64,000 nucleotides of DNA from Aquila chrysaetos chrysaetos (taxonomy: Eukaryota; Chordata; Aves; Accipitriformes; Accipitridae). Both the position numbers and the translations under genes were made by a program. A model generated the notes under the pieces. That model was not told the origin of the DNA and did not search any database. It saw nothing but the letters and a program-made list of their open reading frames with translations. Below are positions 1-14,900 of this stretch, piece after piece. Positions within the stretch are counted from its first letter, which is position 1. Each line of letters starts with the position of its first letter. The stretch lies in NCBI RefSeq assembly GCF_900496995.4, contig NC_044016.1:20936932-21000931 (forward strand), given 5' to 3'.

Positions 1-3000
1 TATTCCTCACATTATTTGCAGCCTCGCTCTAGTTTATGATGTTGCTTTGCCTCTGGCTACTTAATTTATGCAATTCCATCTTAAGAAAGACTTTGTCAAA
101 AGTTCTGTAGGAATCCAATAGCCTGTAGCAACCAATTCTCCATTGCCTTTTTATCCAAATAAGTCCAATAGACCAATGAAACATGATTTTCCTGTGTTGA
201 AAATTTTCTTCTTAGACTTTAGCATATCTCAATCAGTGGTGCTGTAATTATTGTTTTAAATTTTCATTACAAAACTTCTTTATCAGAGTAAGATGTATTG
301 ATTTGTATTTCCTGGGATGAGTGACCCTAGTGTTTCTGAAAATGTGAGACTTGATGTTTGCTATCTTCCAGGTAACTAATTTTATTGAGAGAATATGTAT
401 TTTCCTTCAAAATTTCTTTCTTAGGTGCCTTCAGAATTTTTTAACTTGGGCCATCAGAGACTTGTGATTTACAGCTCTTTAATGTAATGCATTTATTCTA
501 GCATTTTTTCTTTTGACACATCGGTTCTTGACAGTGTCTCATCTTTATGCGCAGGTTGTTAGCTTCACATATAATTAAGATTGTCCAGCATTTCCCATCA
601 TAAGATCTTATTTTTTAGTTATGTAAGATCTTTTCTAGGCAGAGATTTTTCATGGTTACTCAGTCTTCCTTTTTGGGTTACATGTATTTGTGACTATTTC
701 ATCCAAAATGATGTAGCAGTTTTCAAGAATAAAGCCAGAAAAAAAATATCCCTTTGTCCATGTTAAAAAATAACGGTGACCTTTTTCTTTAAATATTCTG
801 TATCCAGCATGCTGTGCAAACAGGACTTGAAATTAAGCACTTGGGTAGTGCTGAGTTGGGAATGTGCCCTTTGCCTCTTCATGAACCTGCCCCAGATTTG
901 ACCTCCAAAAACTGCAGTTTGCACATGCCTACTGGGAATTACTTGGATTGTAGAAGCAATGTTCCCCCAAGAGTCCGTCTGTCCTGGGCATGTTTGATGC
1001 CCCAGGCTATGCAGAATTTGCTGTACAAGGGCTGTAACCACATGGAACCAGCTTTCAGCAGCTGCTGGGGGAGCAGATTTGCACAGGAGCCTGGTGAGGG
1101 TTGGAGCTTCACCTGGGAGCTGGTAAGAGCAAGAGAGAGAGGGAAACTGGGCTGGGATCTGGAGAAGGGTGAAAGACTGAGACACAATGAGCAAAGAGAC
1201 TCGGCCTGGAAGATGGTTTGGGTGAGGGAAGTGGGATGAGGCAGAGTGAACACCAAGGAGAAAGGAAATACTGAAATGCAATTTATTGTTAGCACTCCCT
1301 ACCTTGTGCAGTGAATAAAAAAGGGCCCTGCAGGGAAAACACTGTATAGCCATGTAGTTAACGCATAAGGGAGCAAACTAATGGTAGCCTGAAGATTCCT
1401 GCCTTTTCCTAATTTTTCAGTGCTTGACTTTGTACTGTCATTTTAATAAGTTTTTTTTATGTGTCAGATGTATGTACTCTGCTACAATGTTTCTGCAATG
1501 ACTGATATGCACTGTCATTTTCATCCTGTTGCTTCTCACAATGTTTCTGTGTTTAATGTTTGGTCCAAAAAGCAACTTATCCTGCCAGACCTTTGCTGCT
1601 GTCCTACTAACAGGTATGAGCTTGAAGGAAAATCTGAACCTCCGACCCTCCTGCCTAGAGTCAGGAACATTGCCCACTGAATTGCAATGTCATTTAATGT
1701 CTTATGCTGATACAAATGCTCACGTGGTTTACAGAGCACACACTAGAGCAATAAAACACAGGCAAGGAAATCAAAGGCATATTTCTGCTCTGTTTTTGTA
1801 TTACCAGTTGTGTTTAATGCAGTGCACTTAAAATGCCTCTAGAATACATGAGAGTGTTTTCGATGGTAAATTTAACTGCTAAACTATTGCCTGCCTCACT
1901 GGGATCCCTTCTCATCTTTGCAACCATATACTCCTTGTCTCACTTCACCACTAATGGGAGAAGGGCGAAATGTGCTGCCAGCCTAGTGAGAGCAAAGCCT
2001 CAGGAGTTTGGAGTCATTCCTGGGTTGTTCAATATCTCCCAGGAGACGAGGCTCTCGCCTGTGCAACGAACATCACCAGGTTAACGCAGAAGGACTGACA
2101 CTGACCTACTATTTTCTTCTTTTGGCAGACCTCTCTGAATCACACAGCGCAGAAGTCTGGGTTCATCTGGTGATTTGAGAACTAGCTGCCCCAATACGAA
2201 GCAAGGCTGGCCAGAAATAGAGATAAGAGACTGTCAATATCTGCTCTTCCCTTCATGCACACAGGAAGCTTGTAATGAAAGCTTTATATTCATATAACTA
2301 TTGCCCAGGGGCCACCATTTTAATGGAAGTGCCAAGGCTAGGGCTTAACCCCCAGTACAGCTTTTGCTGGAAATAAGCCTGCCCCCAAAATACAACAGAC
2401 CAATAAAAATATTGCACAGCAATTCATTAAAAAAAATCCCATGAAAGAGACATTCTTAAAAACAAGGAAAAATCCCCTTTGGGGGCTTGCAACACAAATG
2501 TTACTCTGTTACTGCACAAAATTCAGAGTAAACCTGACTAGAAACTGAAGTGAAAGCCAGGCGTCTGTTTTCATTGTCCATCAGAAAGAAATGCCAAGGA
2601 ACAAGCAAACAGCAGAAAGTGAAAGGCAAATTGGATTCTGAAAAGCCTTGGAAGAATAAGCATTTGAGGTAACCTCTATAAATCAGAGTATGCAATGTTT
2701 AGCACGCCAGCATACATTCAGGTTAATCAGACTAAAGTCCTGTGCCATCAGCTGTATGAATAACTGAAAATCGCAACAGACGAGCGAGTGGTACCCACCA
2801 TGTCACAGGAGAAAAATACAAATGCGGATGCAATGGGACTGGTAGGATTTGCACCTTCACAGATAATAAAGATGACACCTGCATGCACTGGTCAATTGAT
2901 TGCAGAGAAAGTGTTTCTCACCTGCACAGTGCTCCTGGGAGTCCCAGAGATCGTCTCCTGCAAAAACAAGCTTTCAGGCTATACTGGGCACTTTTAGTCT

Positions 3001-6000
3001 GTGTTACGTATCATTAGCAGGTGCATTAGGAATTGCACAGCAAAACTATTCCACCTGGTTTAAAACAGATCTGTGAGGGGCAGAGAGGGTCTGTCTATGG
3101 TAATGCAGAGAGGATGGTGTAATCTAGTGCCTCTCTGAGCACCAGAGAGCGCTGAGCTGTGGCAGGGCTGGATACCAGCTCTCGAGCATGGTGACTATGC
3201 CAGGATGTCTGGAGATCTGAGGTGGCAGGCTGGGTCTACCACAAGAGAGGGGCATGTTACATGAAAGTCACTTAACCTAAGGATCTTCAGCAGCAATTCT
3301 GTTATAGCTAGCAATGAAGAAAGGAATAAAATTTAAAGAAGAAAGTGTCTTCTTGCAGTAAACAGAGTTTTAATCATCATGGAAGTGAGGTGGACAAACG
3401 GACTGAATAGCTCAAGGAAATGGTCTGAACTGAGGCAAGCTCAGCAGTGATTAAAGGCTGCTACCACTTCATGGCAGTTCAGGGGATATTTGAGATGAGC
3501 CGATAGATCTCAGACCACAGGCATCAACATCTTTGTAGCACCACCTAATTGGCTCCCATGTTGGCAGTCTCAGCAGTGATGCCATGGTTTAAAGGGGTTG
3601 CAGGGAGTAAATCCACTGCTCTGGGTGGGGAACAACCTGGGGTGCTCTGACAGAGCAGGAGATGGAGGCATAGGCAAGCTTGTCAGGCCAGTGGCTTTAT
3701 TTTTCTTGCTCTGAGGAGAAATAAAAGCTCCCACCAATTCCAGCCATCAGCCCAGTCCTGCTCAGAGAACTGAGATCTTTCCAATAAAGAAAGCCAACAG
3801 CAAGGCAAGAATTTGTAGCCCTGTTCCTCTAATTGCAAGGCTCTTCCCCAGCCCCATTAATTTCCTGTGAAACTGAGAAGTTTAGTCAGCATTAAATCTG
3901 GGAGTGTTGCCTTCCATTGGGGCTCTCTGTTATGCAGCAGACAGGCTTACATTTTTGCTGTGAAAAATATTTTATTGACATTGATACAATATATACATTG
4001 CAAAAGAGCATTCAGGATAAAGTATTTCTCTATTTCAGCGGGGAGACATGTTTGCTATACAGATGGCTGGAGTAAATCTGGCCTCACAATTAAAATCTGT
4101 TTAGAGTTTGTAGCAAAGTGACTGATGGATTAGGCTCAGTGCTCCATCAATCCCCCCTCCCCATGCCTCTCTGTAGAACAACATTGATGGCAGGTCATAA
4201 ATAGCCATTTGTACAAAGTGCAGGAACTCTTTAAGTATCACTTTATAGCTAGTATATATATTCCAAGTGGCTGGCAAAATGCAAAGTGCTTGGGGTCTTT
4301 AAGTAGCAAGGGCAATAGACCGTGGGTGGCAAGCAATACCTTTCTATTTGTGCCAAGGATGCACTGTCATACAGGAATGGGGATATTGTTAATATTCTGA
4401 TAAACCCCTTACTTGCTGCACACACAAAATTCAGGTCCTTTTGTAAAAAGAGTGGGGCACTAAACAGGGTTTCCTGGCCACATTCCTGCCTAGTTAATTA
4501 CAGTCCCGCTCTTTAATTCTCCCTAACACTTCAGATTAGTGCAGGTTTTCACTTCGCTTTTTTGCCCTGTACTCTTGCATAATTTCAGTGGACACCACTA
4601 AACAGCCACTTTGTTCTTCTCCACAAGTTATTCCTCTCAAGGCTGGGGGAAAATCACGTGTTAAATAAAGACAAGCGGGCTCTACCAATTGTGAATTATT
4701 TCAGTGGTGCTTACCACCGTGCTGGAAGGAGCCCATTGCTCATCAAACAATGTTAAAACTAAAATCAGAATAGAAATGTAAAATATTAAGGTAAAAGCAC
4801 TGTAGTGACAGTAGCCACATGCCATGGGCAGGAAGGGCAGGCAGAGGCCTGGAGCAGAATCCTGATGCAGCCTTTTGTCTCACCAAGCAGAGGAGCATCC
4901 CGAGCAGCCCTGAGCAGGGACAGATGGCCTGGGCAACTCCTTTGCTGCAGCAGAACTGTTGTGTGACCCCACAGCCCCCCCCCCCCCCCAACTTAGTCTG
5001 TTCGTAAAGGCAATCTTAGCCAAGAAGGCACCTTTGTACTGCCCCTGTAGTGTAGCAAGCTCAAGCACACGACCATAGGCTACTGCCCAGCTAGAGGTGT
5101 GTGCTAGCAGTGCATGTGTCTCCGTTGGTAGGACGCAAACCAGGCTGCCGAGCTGCATATCTTCTGTCCTGCTGTACAGAGACCATGGAGAGTCTCCACA
5201 GCTGCCGGAGGGAAGAAGCCTGCAACGGAGGAGGTCGAGCCCCAAGGAAACCTCTCCTTTCAGGGCTCACTATGTAGAAGCAATGCTCACATTGCTAGGA
5301 AACGTCCCTGCTCTCACCCAAGATGTAAAGCCAAGAGTAAGCTTCCTGGTGATCAGAACCTGAATCACAAGATAAAGAGCTTTTCAAAAGTACCTACCAA
5401 AGGAAGAGAGCACATTGGGCTGTAGGTACCAGCAATTCCTGTTGCCTCCTACCGGGGTGGCACAGGAAGGAGAGCTTCAGAAGGAGGTTGTGGTTCAGAT
5501 CCCATGGGTTTAGTGAGGCAGTGATGTTCTGTTGAACTCCCTGGTGCTTCTGCATGGAAACGGATGGGTTCAGCTCAAAAGCTCAGTGCTTCCAGGCATA
5601 TTGTCTCTGGATTTACCCCTAAAGCTAAGTGTGACCTCTACAGCTTCCCCATGGGGTAACCACTGCGGTGTCCAAGGTGAGAGAAAACTCCAGGGAAGTT
5701 CTGTATCTTATCCTTTCTGTGATTTCTGGCTTGAAGATTTCCACTGTTTTAAAAAGTAGTAGTGATAATCCAATCCCTTGTAGTTAAGAGGCAGAGATTA
5801 CTAAACACTAGTGTAAATTAAAAAGAGGAGGACAAGTCCTTTTCCCAGTCTGTAGACCTGCCATTTATTAATCTTCTGTAATAGTGGGTAATAATTTCTT
5901 TGAGGTACAGAGAGCAATTCTCCTCTCTGACCTGTTATGGCCTGACAACAGCAGCAAAGCTTAACTGAGGAATAAACAAGGAATTATTTATTTGTTCTTG

Positions 6001-9000
6001 GCTCAATTAATTCCTGGCTTGGAAACTCAATGCCAAAATCAGGCTATTTTCACATGTGCATTGTAGTAAAATGGTGTCAGGCTGAGCCATGCCTGGCACT
6101 GCCTCATGCCTGAGAATTAGGAGGGAACCATTATATTTGGAAACAGATAGAATCCCGTTATGGCACTGGAAAATACATTCCCCTCACAACAAGATGCAGT
6201 AGCCTTCAACAGCCAAAAGCCCAGGAAACCCAATGCCAGAAAAACCCATCTGCTTTCCTAGGATGCCAGTCCAAGGCATAATCATGGTTGGTGTTAAAAA
6301 CATATCTGCAGAAAAACATGAAAACTGAGTTTTAGACCCTGTCACTTAATATTAGCCTGAAATCTGTCTCCAACAAATGCATCTTTTGTAGTATTAATAT
6401 ACCGATTCACAATTTTGTTTTTAGAAGGATCACTCTTTCTGTTGTTAGATGAACAATTAAAACACAGGCCCAAACACCTCCTTACACTCTTTGTTACAGA
6501 GAAGGCTGTAGAGATGACACACACGTGCATGCAATTGTCTGCTGGCAAATACCTGTCTCGCACGGAAGAGGATGGGGAGCAGAGGGCTCCAGGACTCCAG
6601 TGATGGGTTTCAGTCATAGGCACTCCTGCACTAAGCACCTGCATTTACTGCTATTACTTGATGTGAGAATGAAAATAATCAGCTTGCTGTGCTGCTTTCT
6701 CATCCCACCAGTCAGCTACATTCTAATAAAAAGAAGAAGTAAGAAAAAAGGAGGCACGTCGTGAAGGGACCAAGTATGCGGAAGGACTTGTACAAGGCCA
6801 GATTGAGAGGTCTTCCAACCAAAAGCTCACATCTGTAGGATGCTGTGCATTCATCTCCTGCTTTGGTTAACAGACAGAAAGCAGTTAGGCAGTCAGATGC
6901 TGGTTGCCTTTAATGCCACTGTAAAACCATACGGCAAAGAAAAGGCTACACGACACTGACCTGTGGGCTTCCAGCTGTCGTAGAGAGCTAAGTTAATGGG
7001 ACCTGGTAGCCAAATGGTCTCAAACACAACAAGAGGTTTTGAAAGTTCCCTATAACACACAAATAGCCTATACATCCACTTAGGTCCAGCTTTGCTAAAA
7101 AGCACATTAGCAATGCTGGCAGATGTCTGGATGAGCCTTTGCACTTTCCATTGCTACCATTGAGGGAGCCAAAGCAGTCTTAGTAACAGTGGGAAATTTG
7201 GGCCAAAAAGGCATTGGACTGTATTTGACATCAGGTATGTTAGTTCATTTTTTTCAGTTGATTGACACTAAAGGGACCAGAGCAAGGCTTACAATGGCAT
7301 GTTGCTGCTGCTGCTGTTCATTTTGGGTTATTAGCATTAACAGAAACAGCCATTCCATCCTGATGCCACAAGATTTTCAGCCATCTGTAACATTTAAGCC
7401 CTTCTCAGTCCACTATGAAAAATAGCTCAGGGAAGACAGGTAGGGGAACAAATCCTTTGGCTCCTCTTAGCAGCTATGAGAAGATGATAAGGCTTGGAAG
7501 GAGGGATTGCAGATGCTCTTCTCTCCTGTAATGCTTCACTTCTACGAACCCAGTGGGGCAGAAATCCGACTAAAACCCCCTATTACATCCATAGTTGCTA
7601 GTAAAAAGTTAATCTTTCCCACTTGCCAATGCCCAAGAGCAAGTGCTCTGAGGGAGGAAGGACTCTATTCCATCTACTCAGGTAGAGGAGGAAATTACTC
7701 TATTTCCATTTGTATGGATTCCCTCCCCATAGTGCTCTGTGTGACAGGGCAATAAAACACTATAACCTTGGATTTCAGATTTGTAAGATTCAAAATAATT
7801 TATTTTTAATTGCAGAAGACATTCATGTTTGGGGGCAACAGTTAATTAACTGCCCCCTCACCATGTCTCCCTGGATGCAGGTAAAGGGACAGAATGGCTT
7901 CTAACTTGGAGTATATTGTGTTTACTCATGTCTTGCTGCTCACCTGGGAGTACCAAACACTTGATTTCATTGATCTTGGTCCTTGCTTGCTAAGCACTTT
8001 TAGCTTTTAGCTTTTTTAGCATAGTATTTGCTGCAGAAAATATAAATCATGGAATTCAGAGAGCCAACATAGACTGAAAGCTTGACAATGACAGCTGTTA
8101 CAGAAGACTTTGGGGTGAAAGATGATGGTCAAGACATTATTAGAGCAGAAGTTCCTCTGGTAAATCCTCCCTGTATGGATGTTAATTGAGGTGAATAATT
8201 AGCTGGATTAAGAAAGCAAAGGCAGGTGATTCTGTGGGGTTTAGAGGAACATCTGCAAAGGAATACCTGAGCTGATATGGCTAGCCATGAGTGGAGTTTG
8301 GTAGATCGGTGTCCAGAAGCTATTCCCTATAGGACATCCTCATCAGTGAGTGAGAAAGGAATCTGATGCGTTGACTCTGTCTGTCATCAGGCATCCTGGG
8401 AAATTGGAGATTTAACTCTTTGCTGGCACTAGTATTCTGGATTTTCCTCATATTCTGCATGTGTTCTTCCTCTGAGTAAGTTTTCTGTCCTTGCACAGCT
8501 AATGCCAAGGGCCAATACATTTAGCTTTATGATCACCAGGATTGCAGTGAAAACTGGCTTCTTTTGGAGGCGCAGATTCACCACCAACAGGAGGAGGAGA
8601 GCCTGGTGCCAGGCAAGTGCTGGCCGACAGCAATGGTTCCCTCCTCTTAGCAAAAGGTCCCAGAAGGCGTGACATGAGGAGTTTTTGTCTGGCCTCCAGG
8701 GCTGAAATTCTGGCAAGTCTCTCAACACTTGATATTTCAGGTGGTCAGAAAACATTATTGAAAAAGTAGGAAATCTTGCTTTTTATTACCCTGCCTTTTT
8801 CAGTAATGACTGTGCAGTAGCCCTGGACAAAGATATATGGTTTACAGTAGAATATCCATCTCCATAGATTTCTTTTCCATAGTTATTTATCATATTTGTC
8901 CTTCTTCAGCAGCACAACCATCAGTTATACACAATGTAAAGGAGGAGGTAATAATGCGCCAAGTGCTGTGCTCTTGTCTTGCCAGCATCAGGACTGCTAA

Positions 9001-11689
9001 TGGGACCATCTGGCTCCAGGGCCCTGTTTATTACAATGAACACAAAGGAACACCTCAGGGTGAAGGGCAAAATCCCCCATAATGGACAATTGTGAAGCAG
9101 CAGGCCCAAAGCAGGATGGTGGCATTTCTGCGCCAAGCACTACTGGCTCACACATGTGATATTACAGAAGATGTTACAGATCTGTTTTCCCCTTCTGCCC
9201 CTCAAAGATTTCATCACAGTGCCTCTTAAGGTTGATATCAACCACATTCCTAGTAGTTTATCACTCAGAGACTGCACATTGCCCTTAGAAATCCCAAGGC
9301 AAGGTATCACAAAACCAGCCCAGTTTTTCCATATTCTGTTACTCGTCAAGTGGTTCTTCCATCGCATTTGTTAAAAGGCCACTCAGCCCTTCTGTTTCTC
9401 CTCCAGCAGTGTCCAATACTTGCTTCACTGAGGAGCTCTCTTCCACTCTTCCCACACTGGGCTGGTCAGCAGACAAGCTTCACCACTCCCCAGCCCTGGC
9501 TCCACGGTTCATCAAGGTTACAGGCAAACATCCCTGCTGCTCTCATAACTCTCTGTTTTCTCCAGGAAACTAACAGCATTTCTGGGAACCTGTTTTTTAT
9601 GGGGGAAGATGAGGGAAGAAAAAGGAGAGAAGGAGCATCTCAGCCTCTGTGTGACAGAAAAAGGCTAGTGGTATTTCTACCTCTGCAGTGCTATCTTTCA
9701 GGGCCAGAACACCAAAGCTGATCAAAACAAAATAGGCGTATCCCTTGGTTTAGTTTGTCCTTTATTTTTCCAGTGTTTTTTCTGGGTTTCTTGAGAAACT
9801 ACCTGTAGATATGCCATGATCCTGATGACCTCATTTTGGTGCCATCAGCATCTGTTGTTCTTATAGCTCTTCTGCTGTTTTCGTGTGTGTCCATACCCAG
9901 ACCTTCCTATTCATCCTCCACTCAGACCAATCTTACTGTTTCTCTCACAGTTCTCTACACTGCAACCATTACACAGTTGTTCCTTCAACTACACTGGGTG
10001 CCTGTCCTGTTATTTATGTGCTGGGGCAACCTCAGTCAGTGGTACAGCACCTTCTTCTACTCCAGTCTGTGACGTCCAGGCTTTCCTGCAGATAGATCCC
10101 TGCTATTGACTGTCTCATTTCTCTACTGTTCAGCCCTGAATCTTTCCAAAGCAGAGATTGCCATCATGATGATATTCTGGTGTCCGTTAGTAGTGGTCAA
10201 GGTGAGACAGGGCTTTAGCCAGGATCCATATATGCAGAGGGGAAAGGCATTAACCTCTCCTGGCCAGGTGCTGGCTCTCATTTCAGGCTTGGTTAGAGCT
10301 GCTGCTCCATCACTGGGCAGCATCTCAGACTGCTTCCCAGAGAAAAACAGCCAACAGTCTTTCCCCCCTGCCCCCCAGCTGCAATCTGCTATTTACTTGG
10401 AAGAACAGAAGGAACTAATAAACTGACTGTATGAGAAGAGGCAAAAACCCAAAACACTACACAGCCTGCCTGAAACAAAAATTCTGGGTGGTTAAACTGG
10501 ACTCTGGGAGAAACACTGGGGCACAAGATGAAAAAAACAAAATCTACTGCCAAGGAAGGCAGAAGACTACAGGAGACATTTAGATAATAGGGAAAAAAAC
10601 CCAACCCTGGAAGCTGGAGAGAAGGGGAGAGAGACCACATCTGAAGATACTTCTGGAGATAAGGCTTGCTTTTGCTGTGCATGTAAGGTCACTTCCCAGC
10701 TTTCTTTCTAAGCATTCGGTTTTGTCCATTGGTGTTCTTCTGTGGACCATCAGTTGCAAGACCACAAGGAACATTTAAGCATAGTCCTGGTCTTGGTAAT
10801 GCAAGCATAAGAGGCGGAATTTCTCCACCAAATCTGGAAGAATTACTCTGGCTTTACATCCATACAAGTAAGAGCAAAATCTTGCAGATGGAGACTTCAT
10901 ATAACAAATAGTTCCAGATTAAACTGTGAGTCAGATACTAAGCTGGAGGCAGGTGTGATATTCATCTAAGCAGTGGCAGACAGCCAGTCTTTAGGGGGAG
11001 AGGGTTTATCTGCCAACAAAACTAAGAGCCCAAGGGAAGAGAGAAGACTAGAGTCCATTTTAGAGAGCTAAGAGATTTCTGGGAATGGGGATGGGCTAGG
11101 GTAAGCCCCAAAACAGAGTCTGAGAAAGAGGTGGATGAGAATGAAGTCCACCCAGGAAATTTGGGTGATAGAGTAGTGATGGAAACTTTGAGGCTAGAAA
11201 ATAATAATTTTATGATATTTTATTTACCCCTAATCCACACCCCCCAAATCTATTGGAAAGCACCTTGCTTGACAAGTCTCTTGCAGTATCACAAGAATGC
11301 TCTTGCTCTTTGCCTTCTAAACTGGGCTGAGTCGTACCCAGGTCTAGACTCACACCAAGCTGAAGGACATTCAGCTGATAGAGTCTGATTTAGCTTGAGA
11401 TGGAGATAAGGGAGGGAGACATTCACCACTGTACCTATTGCCTGGTGATAGAGGAGTGAAAGAAGTTCTGGTGGCTTGGCTGCTAACAGACCTGTGCCCT
11501 TTTTTGTGTAGAGAAAACCTTGTCAGACAGCATTGGTGGGCGGAAATCACTCTTGACTAGAAAGGGGCTTTCCTTCAGTGTAGTAATGTGAGTTGTTTGT
11601 TAGCTGGAATTTCTGTTTTCCTCAGCTTGAGAACCTCCTCTCCTCCATGCCATTCTAGTATGGGAGGAAGCTGTTTTGTCATTTAAAAG
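1..11689. other. Intergenic, no gene recognised
   Basis: AT-rich single-copy DNA. It has a C15 run at 4,975-4,989, a short GCT repeat near 7,302-7,316 and an AGCTTTT reiteration near 8,000. The longest open frame (196 codons, minus, 763-1,353) resembles no family I know and is of a length expected by chance. The stretch at 4,490-4,790 is repeat-free and TAAT-rich and could be regulatory. Confidence 0.6.
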
Positions 11690-11910
11690 AAAGAAACAGA
11701 TGGAATATGTGGCAGTGTTAAAAAGCTTCAGCTTGTTGCCATGGTAACTGAGTGGGATATATTTTTTAATTATTATTTTAAATTTTTCATTGCCTTCATT
11801 AAAGGTAACAACGATAGCAGAGAATAAACAAAGTGATGCCCTGCTGTGCAAATCAGTCCCTCAATAAATAAAATTAAAGGAGTGCTCTGCATTGCAAATG
11901 CTGATACAGT
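11690..11910. promoter_or_regulatory. Candidate enhancer with perfect RFX X-box
   Basis: GTTGCCATGGTAAC at 11,735-11,748 fits the full palindromic X-box (GTTRCCATGGYAAC) bound by RFX factors. Within the next 155 bp are TTAATTATT (homeodomain, about 11,766), ATAAACAAAG (overlapping FOX and SOX type, 11,824-11,833) and two POU/octamer-like sites, GTGCAAAT (11,846-11,853) and ATTGCAAATG (11,891-11,900). The clustering is seen; enhancer activity and the target (MDGA1 is 44 kb away) are inferred. Confidence 0.45.
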
Positions 11911-14900
11911 CACCAGAAGTGTGGAAGGACTGCAGGTTATCTGAGGATCATGAATTATGCATGCTGGCACATTAAGGACACGGCAGCGTCATTTGGTACC
12001 TCTGCCCTATGACTTGTGCTGGGTGGGTTTGGACAAGGCTGCTAGAGCACTGGACAAAGACCCAGCCCACTTGCATCAGAGAATTGTCCAATCAGCCTTA
12101 GGGGTCAGTAGCGAAACCTCCCGAACATTCATCATACAGAGCATTGGCCAAGCAAGCAGGTGCAGTAGCTGTTGGCTCCTTGTGAGCCATTGCACTCTGG
12201 GATGGAGGATGTCTGACATCCTGAACTGATTGCCTGAGGAGTTATGCCTAGGTGAATGATGAGTGAGTGTCTTCTACCCAAGATATTTAACAAACTTCAC
12301 CAACTTACTACACCTCATACTTATTGGTAGCACTCTGCCCAGCACTGAAATTCAGTTAGCCCTGCTGTGAACCGTAGCAGTTGCTTTTCAGTTCATAGCT
12401 ACACATCAGTTAAGAATATGAAGGGAAGAAGTACTCCTGGCCATCTGAGACAATAGGATAAATCCAGGGTGGACTCTAACTCTTCTGGCTTGGAATTTGA
12501 TCTGGGCACAGAAGTAACAAGAGCACCAATACTAAACAGACTTAATTGTGGTTTTTATGGGACATCTCATGTTAAGGAAAACATCTCAAGCTGCTTTGAC
12601 CTTACTTGTTGCGTCAGCCAGAGTTAGGCAGGTGTGGTTAGGCATCGACAGATTAAAGAGGTAGTTAGAAGGGGAAAGTGTTTAGGTGGCTGAGTGAAGA
12701 ACAGGCCACCTTTGGAAGGAAATGTTTTTCTCTTGATGAGCCCAAGGTCAGTGAAGAGAATGTCTGAACACAGCTCTAATTTGATCAAAAGATTACATTT
12801 CATGATAACAAGTTCATAGACAGCAAAATCCCTGTTATTACTTCTTCTGACTGTGTTTGTTATTGCTGATGGAACAGATTAAAAATACATCCAAGCCTGG
12901 GGAGATTCTCCCTGGGGATGAAAGTGGGCAGAGGTGCTCCAGCTTTCCTGCCTTTGCCCCCAGCCCTAGTCCTTTCCCAGACTTTCTGCATGCACAAGCA
13001 TCCAAGCATGAGGCAGAGACAGCTGAGATGTGGGATCCGGGGCATAGGCAGCTGCTCCCTTTTCCCTCAGACAGCAGAAATGAATGTGGTCTAAATTTAA
13101 CACCACTTCTGCTCCCTGCATTTCCAGTGAAGTCTGAGTCTCCGGGGGCTGTGGCATTGCCACCAGCAGGGATGGGACAGCACCCCAGCTCTCCCCACTC
13201 TGGGAGCCCTGGGTTTGCTGGGCAGCTCCAGGCACAAATTCCCTTAGTTAAATAAATGGACAAGGAAGTCCATGACCTTCCATCTTTGGTGCGTCCCCAC
13301 TGGGATGAGAGTGAGTAAATATCAATAAATGATCATCTTTTCCCCTCTGCAGATATCTCTATATTGACAGGACCAGGTCAATTATTAAGGCAGAAACAGT
13401 CTTTGGAAGATGAGAGTTATTTCTGAAATCGTATAAGCAAGAATGAATCTCACAGTTTTTACTGGCTTTACTAGTAAGCAACCTGGCTCTTCCAAGTACA
13501 GGAATGAGACGGACTTGTCCAAGGGTCCTTTCCAGTCACTGTCTGGGTTCTACTTTATTCGCACCTATAAGTGGTCACTGGATGTTAAGCAGCCAGAAAG
13601 CAGCTCTAAGCAGCTCTCCTTTCTCCAGAGCCAGAAATGAGGAGGTATCTGCCTGCTCAGTTTCTCATGACTACAAATGCACTGGCCAGCCAGACCATAT
13701 CACTCCAGGATTCTTCCTGATGCAAGGGGAATAGTATTATCCATTTTGATAGCTGTTCACATGTCATTTAATCCTGACTCTTTTAGTAGGTCTAAGTATA
13801 GTATTAAGCACAAGAGAAAGTAGGAAATATTATACAATAATCATTAGAGATAGAATACGATAGGAGTATAGGTAGTAGTTTCGCACATATGAGTACCCAT
13901 TACCAAGACAGCTTTTGTCAGCTCAGCATTAGGTAGGCTAAGTGGAAGTTAAATGTCCAGGAAATATTGGAGGTGTGAGACAAATGACTTAAGGCTTTCC
14001 ACGGGCAAAAGGTCGGAAGAAATGGCCTCATTGCCAAGAAGCCAGTAGATACAATTTTTTACTTAAGTTATAACATAACTGAGGACATAGTTTAGATAAA
14101 GATAAGATGGTCTGATCATAGCTATAACGCATTACTTCTGATTTACTTGTGGTATCACATTGTAAGATTGCTAAATATATTTCTTTGTACATATTATAGG
14201 AAATCCTAGTCTCATAGAGGAGGTTCCTTCAACCCTTTCCTGCCAATGTCTGTGGGGTCACACAGTGTAGCTGGGTCTAGCTCTTCTGAATGATGTAGTG
14301 TCAGTCCTCACACAAAAATCTGCTGCTTCTCTCTTCTTCTTTAATCTAAAAATCCCTTTGATTCCACCTGATACACATCAGTGCTGTGGTCTTTGAGAAC
14401 TGGCTCAAGGAGGGGATTCAACTTGTATCTGGGAAAGGATGCTTTGGTACATCTCTATTTTATCCTATCCAGCTCATCCTTGCAGTGATAGCCCCAGTTA
14501 CGGAGGGGGCATTTTCTCCACCTGCTGTACACATTTTCTCACTCTTTTCTTGGTCATGATCTGTTTACCTAGCCACTGGTAACAAGCACAGCAAGGATCA
14601 CTAGTGTCCCATGGCTGTTGTTGATAGCTTACAGTGACCGATAAAAAAACAATAACATGCTGTCAAATAAACAGAAATGTACCTTGGGAAAATACCCTCT
14701 GTCTTCTTGATCTGGGTTCTGTGACCTGATGATCAAGTCACAGCTGCTGATGGGCCCATCACGCAATTATGGATGTGCCCATTGCAGATGTTACAATTTC
14801 TGGGATCAGATGGCCCAGGTGGAGCCATCAGGAAATGGTATCCTATCCTCCCAGCACCTTCAGGATTTCAGAAATACCCCCACTTTACAGTGCAGAAAAA

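Noticed and set aside
763-1353. 196-codon minus-strand ORF
   Set aside because: Length compatible with chance. Overlapping frames on both strands are also open, and no family is recognised.
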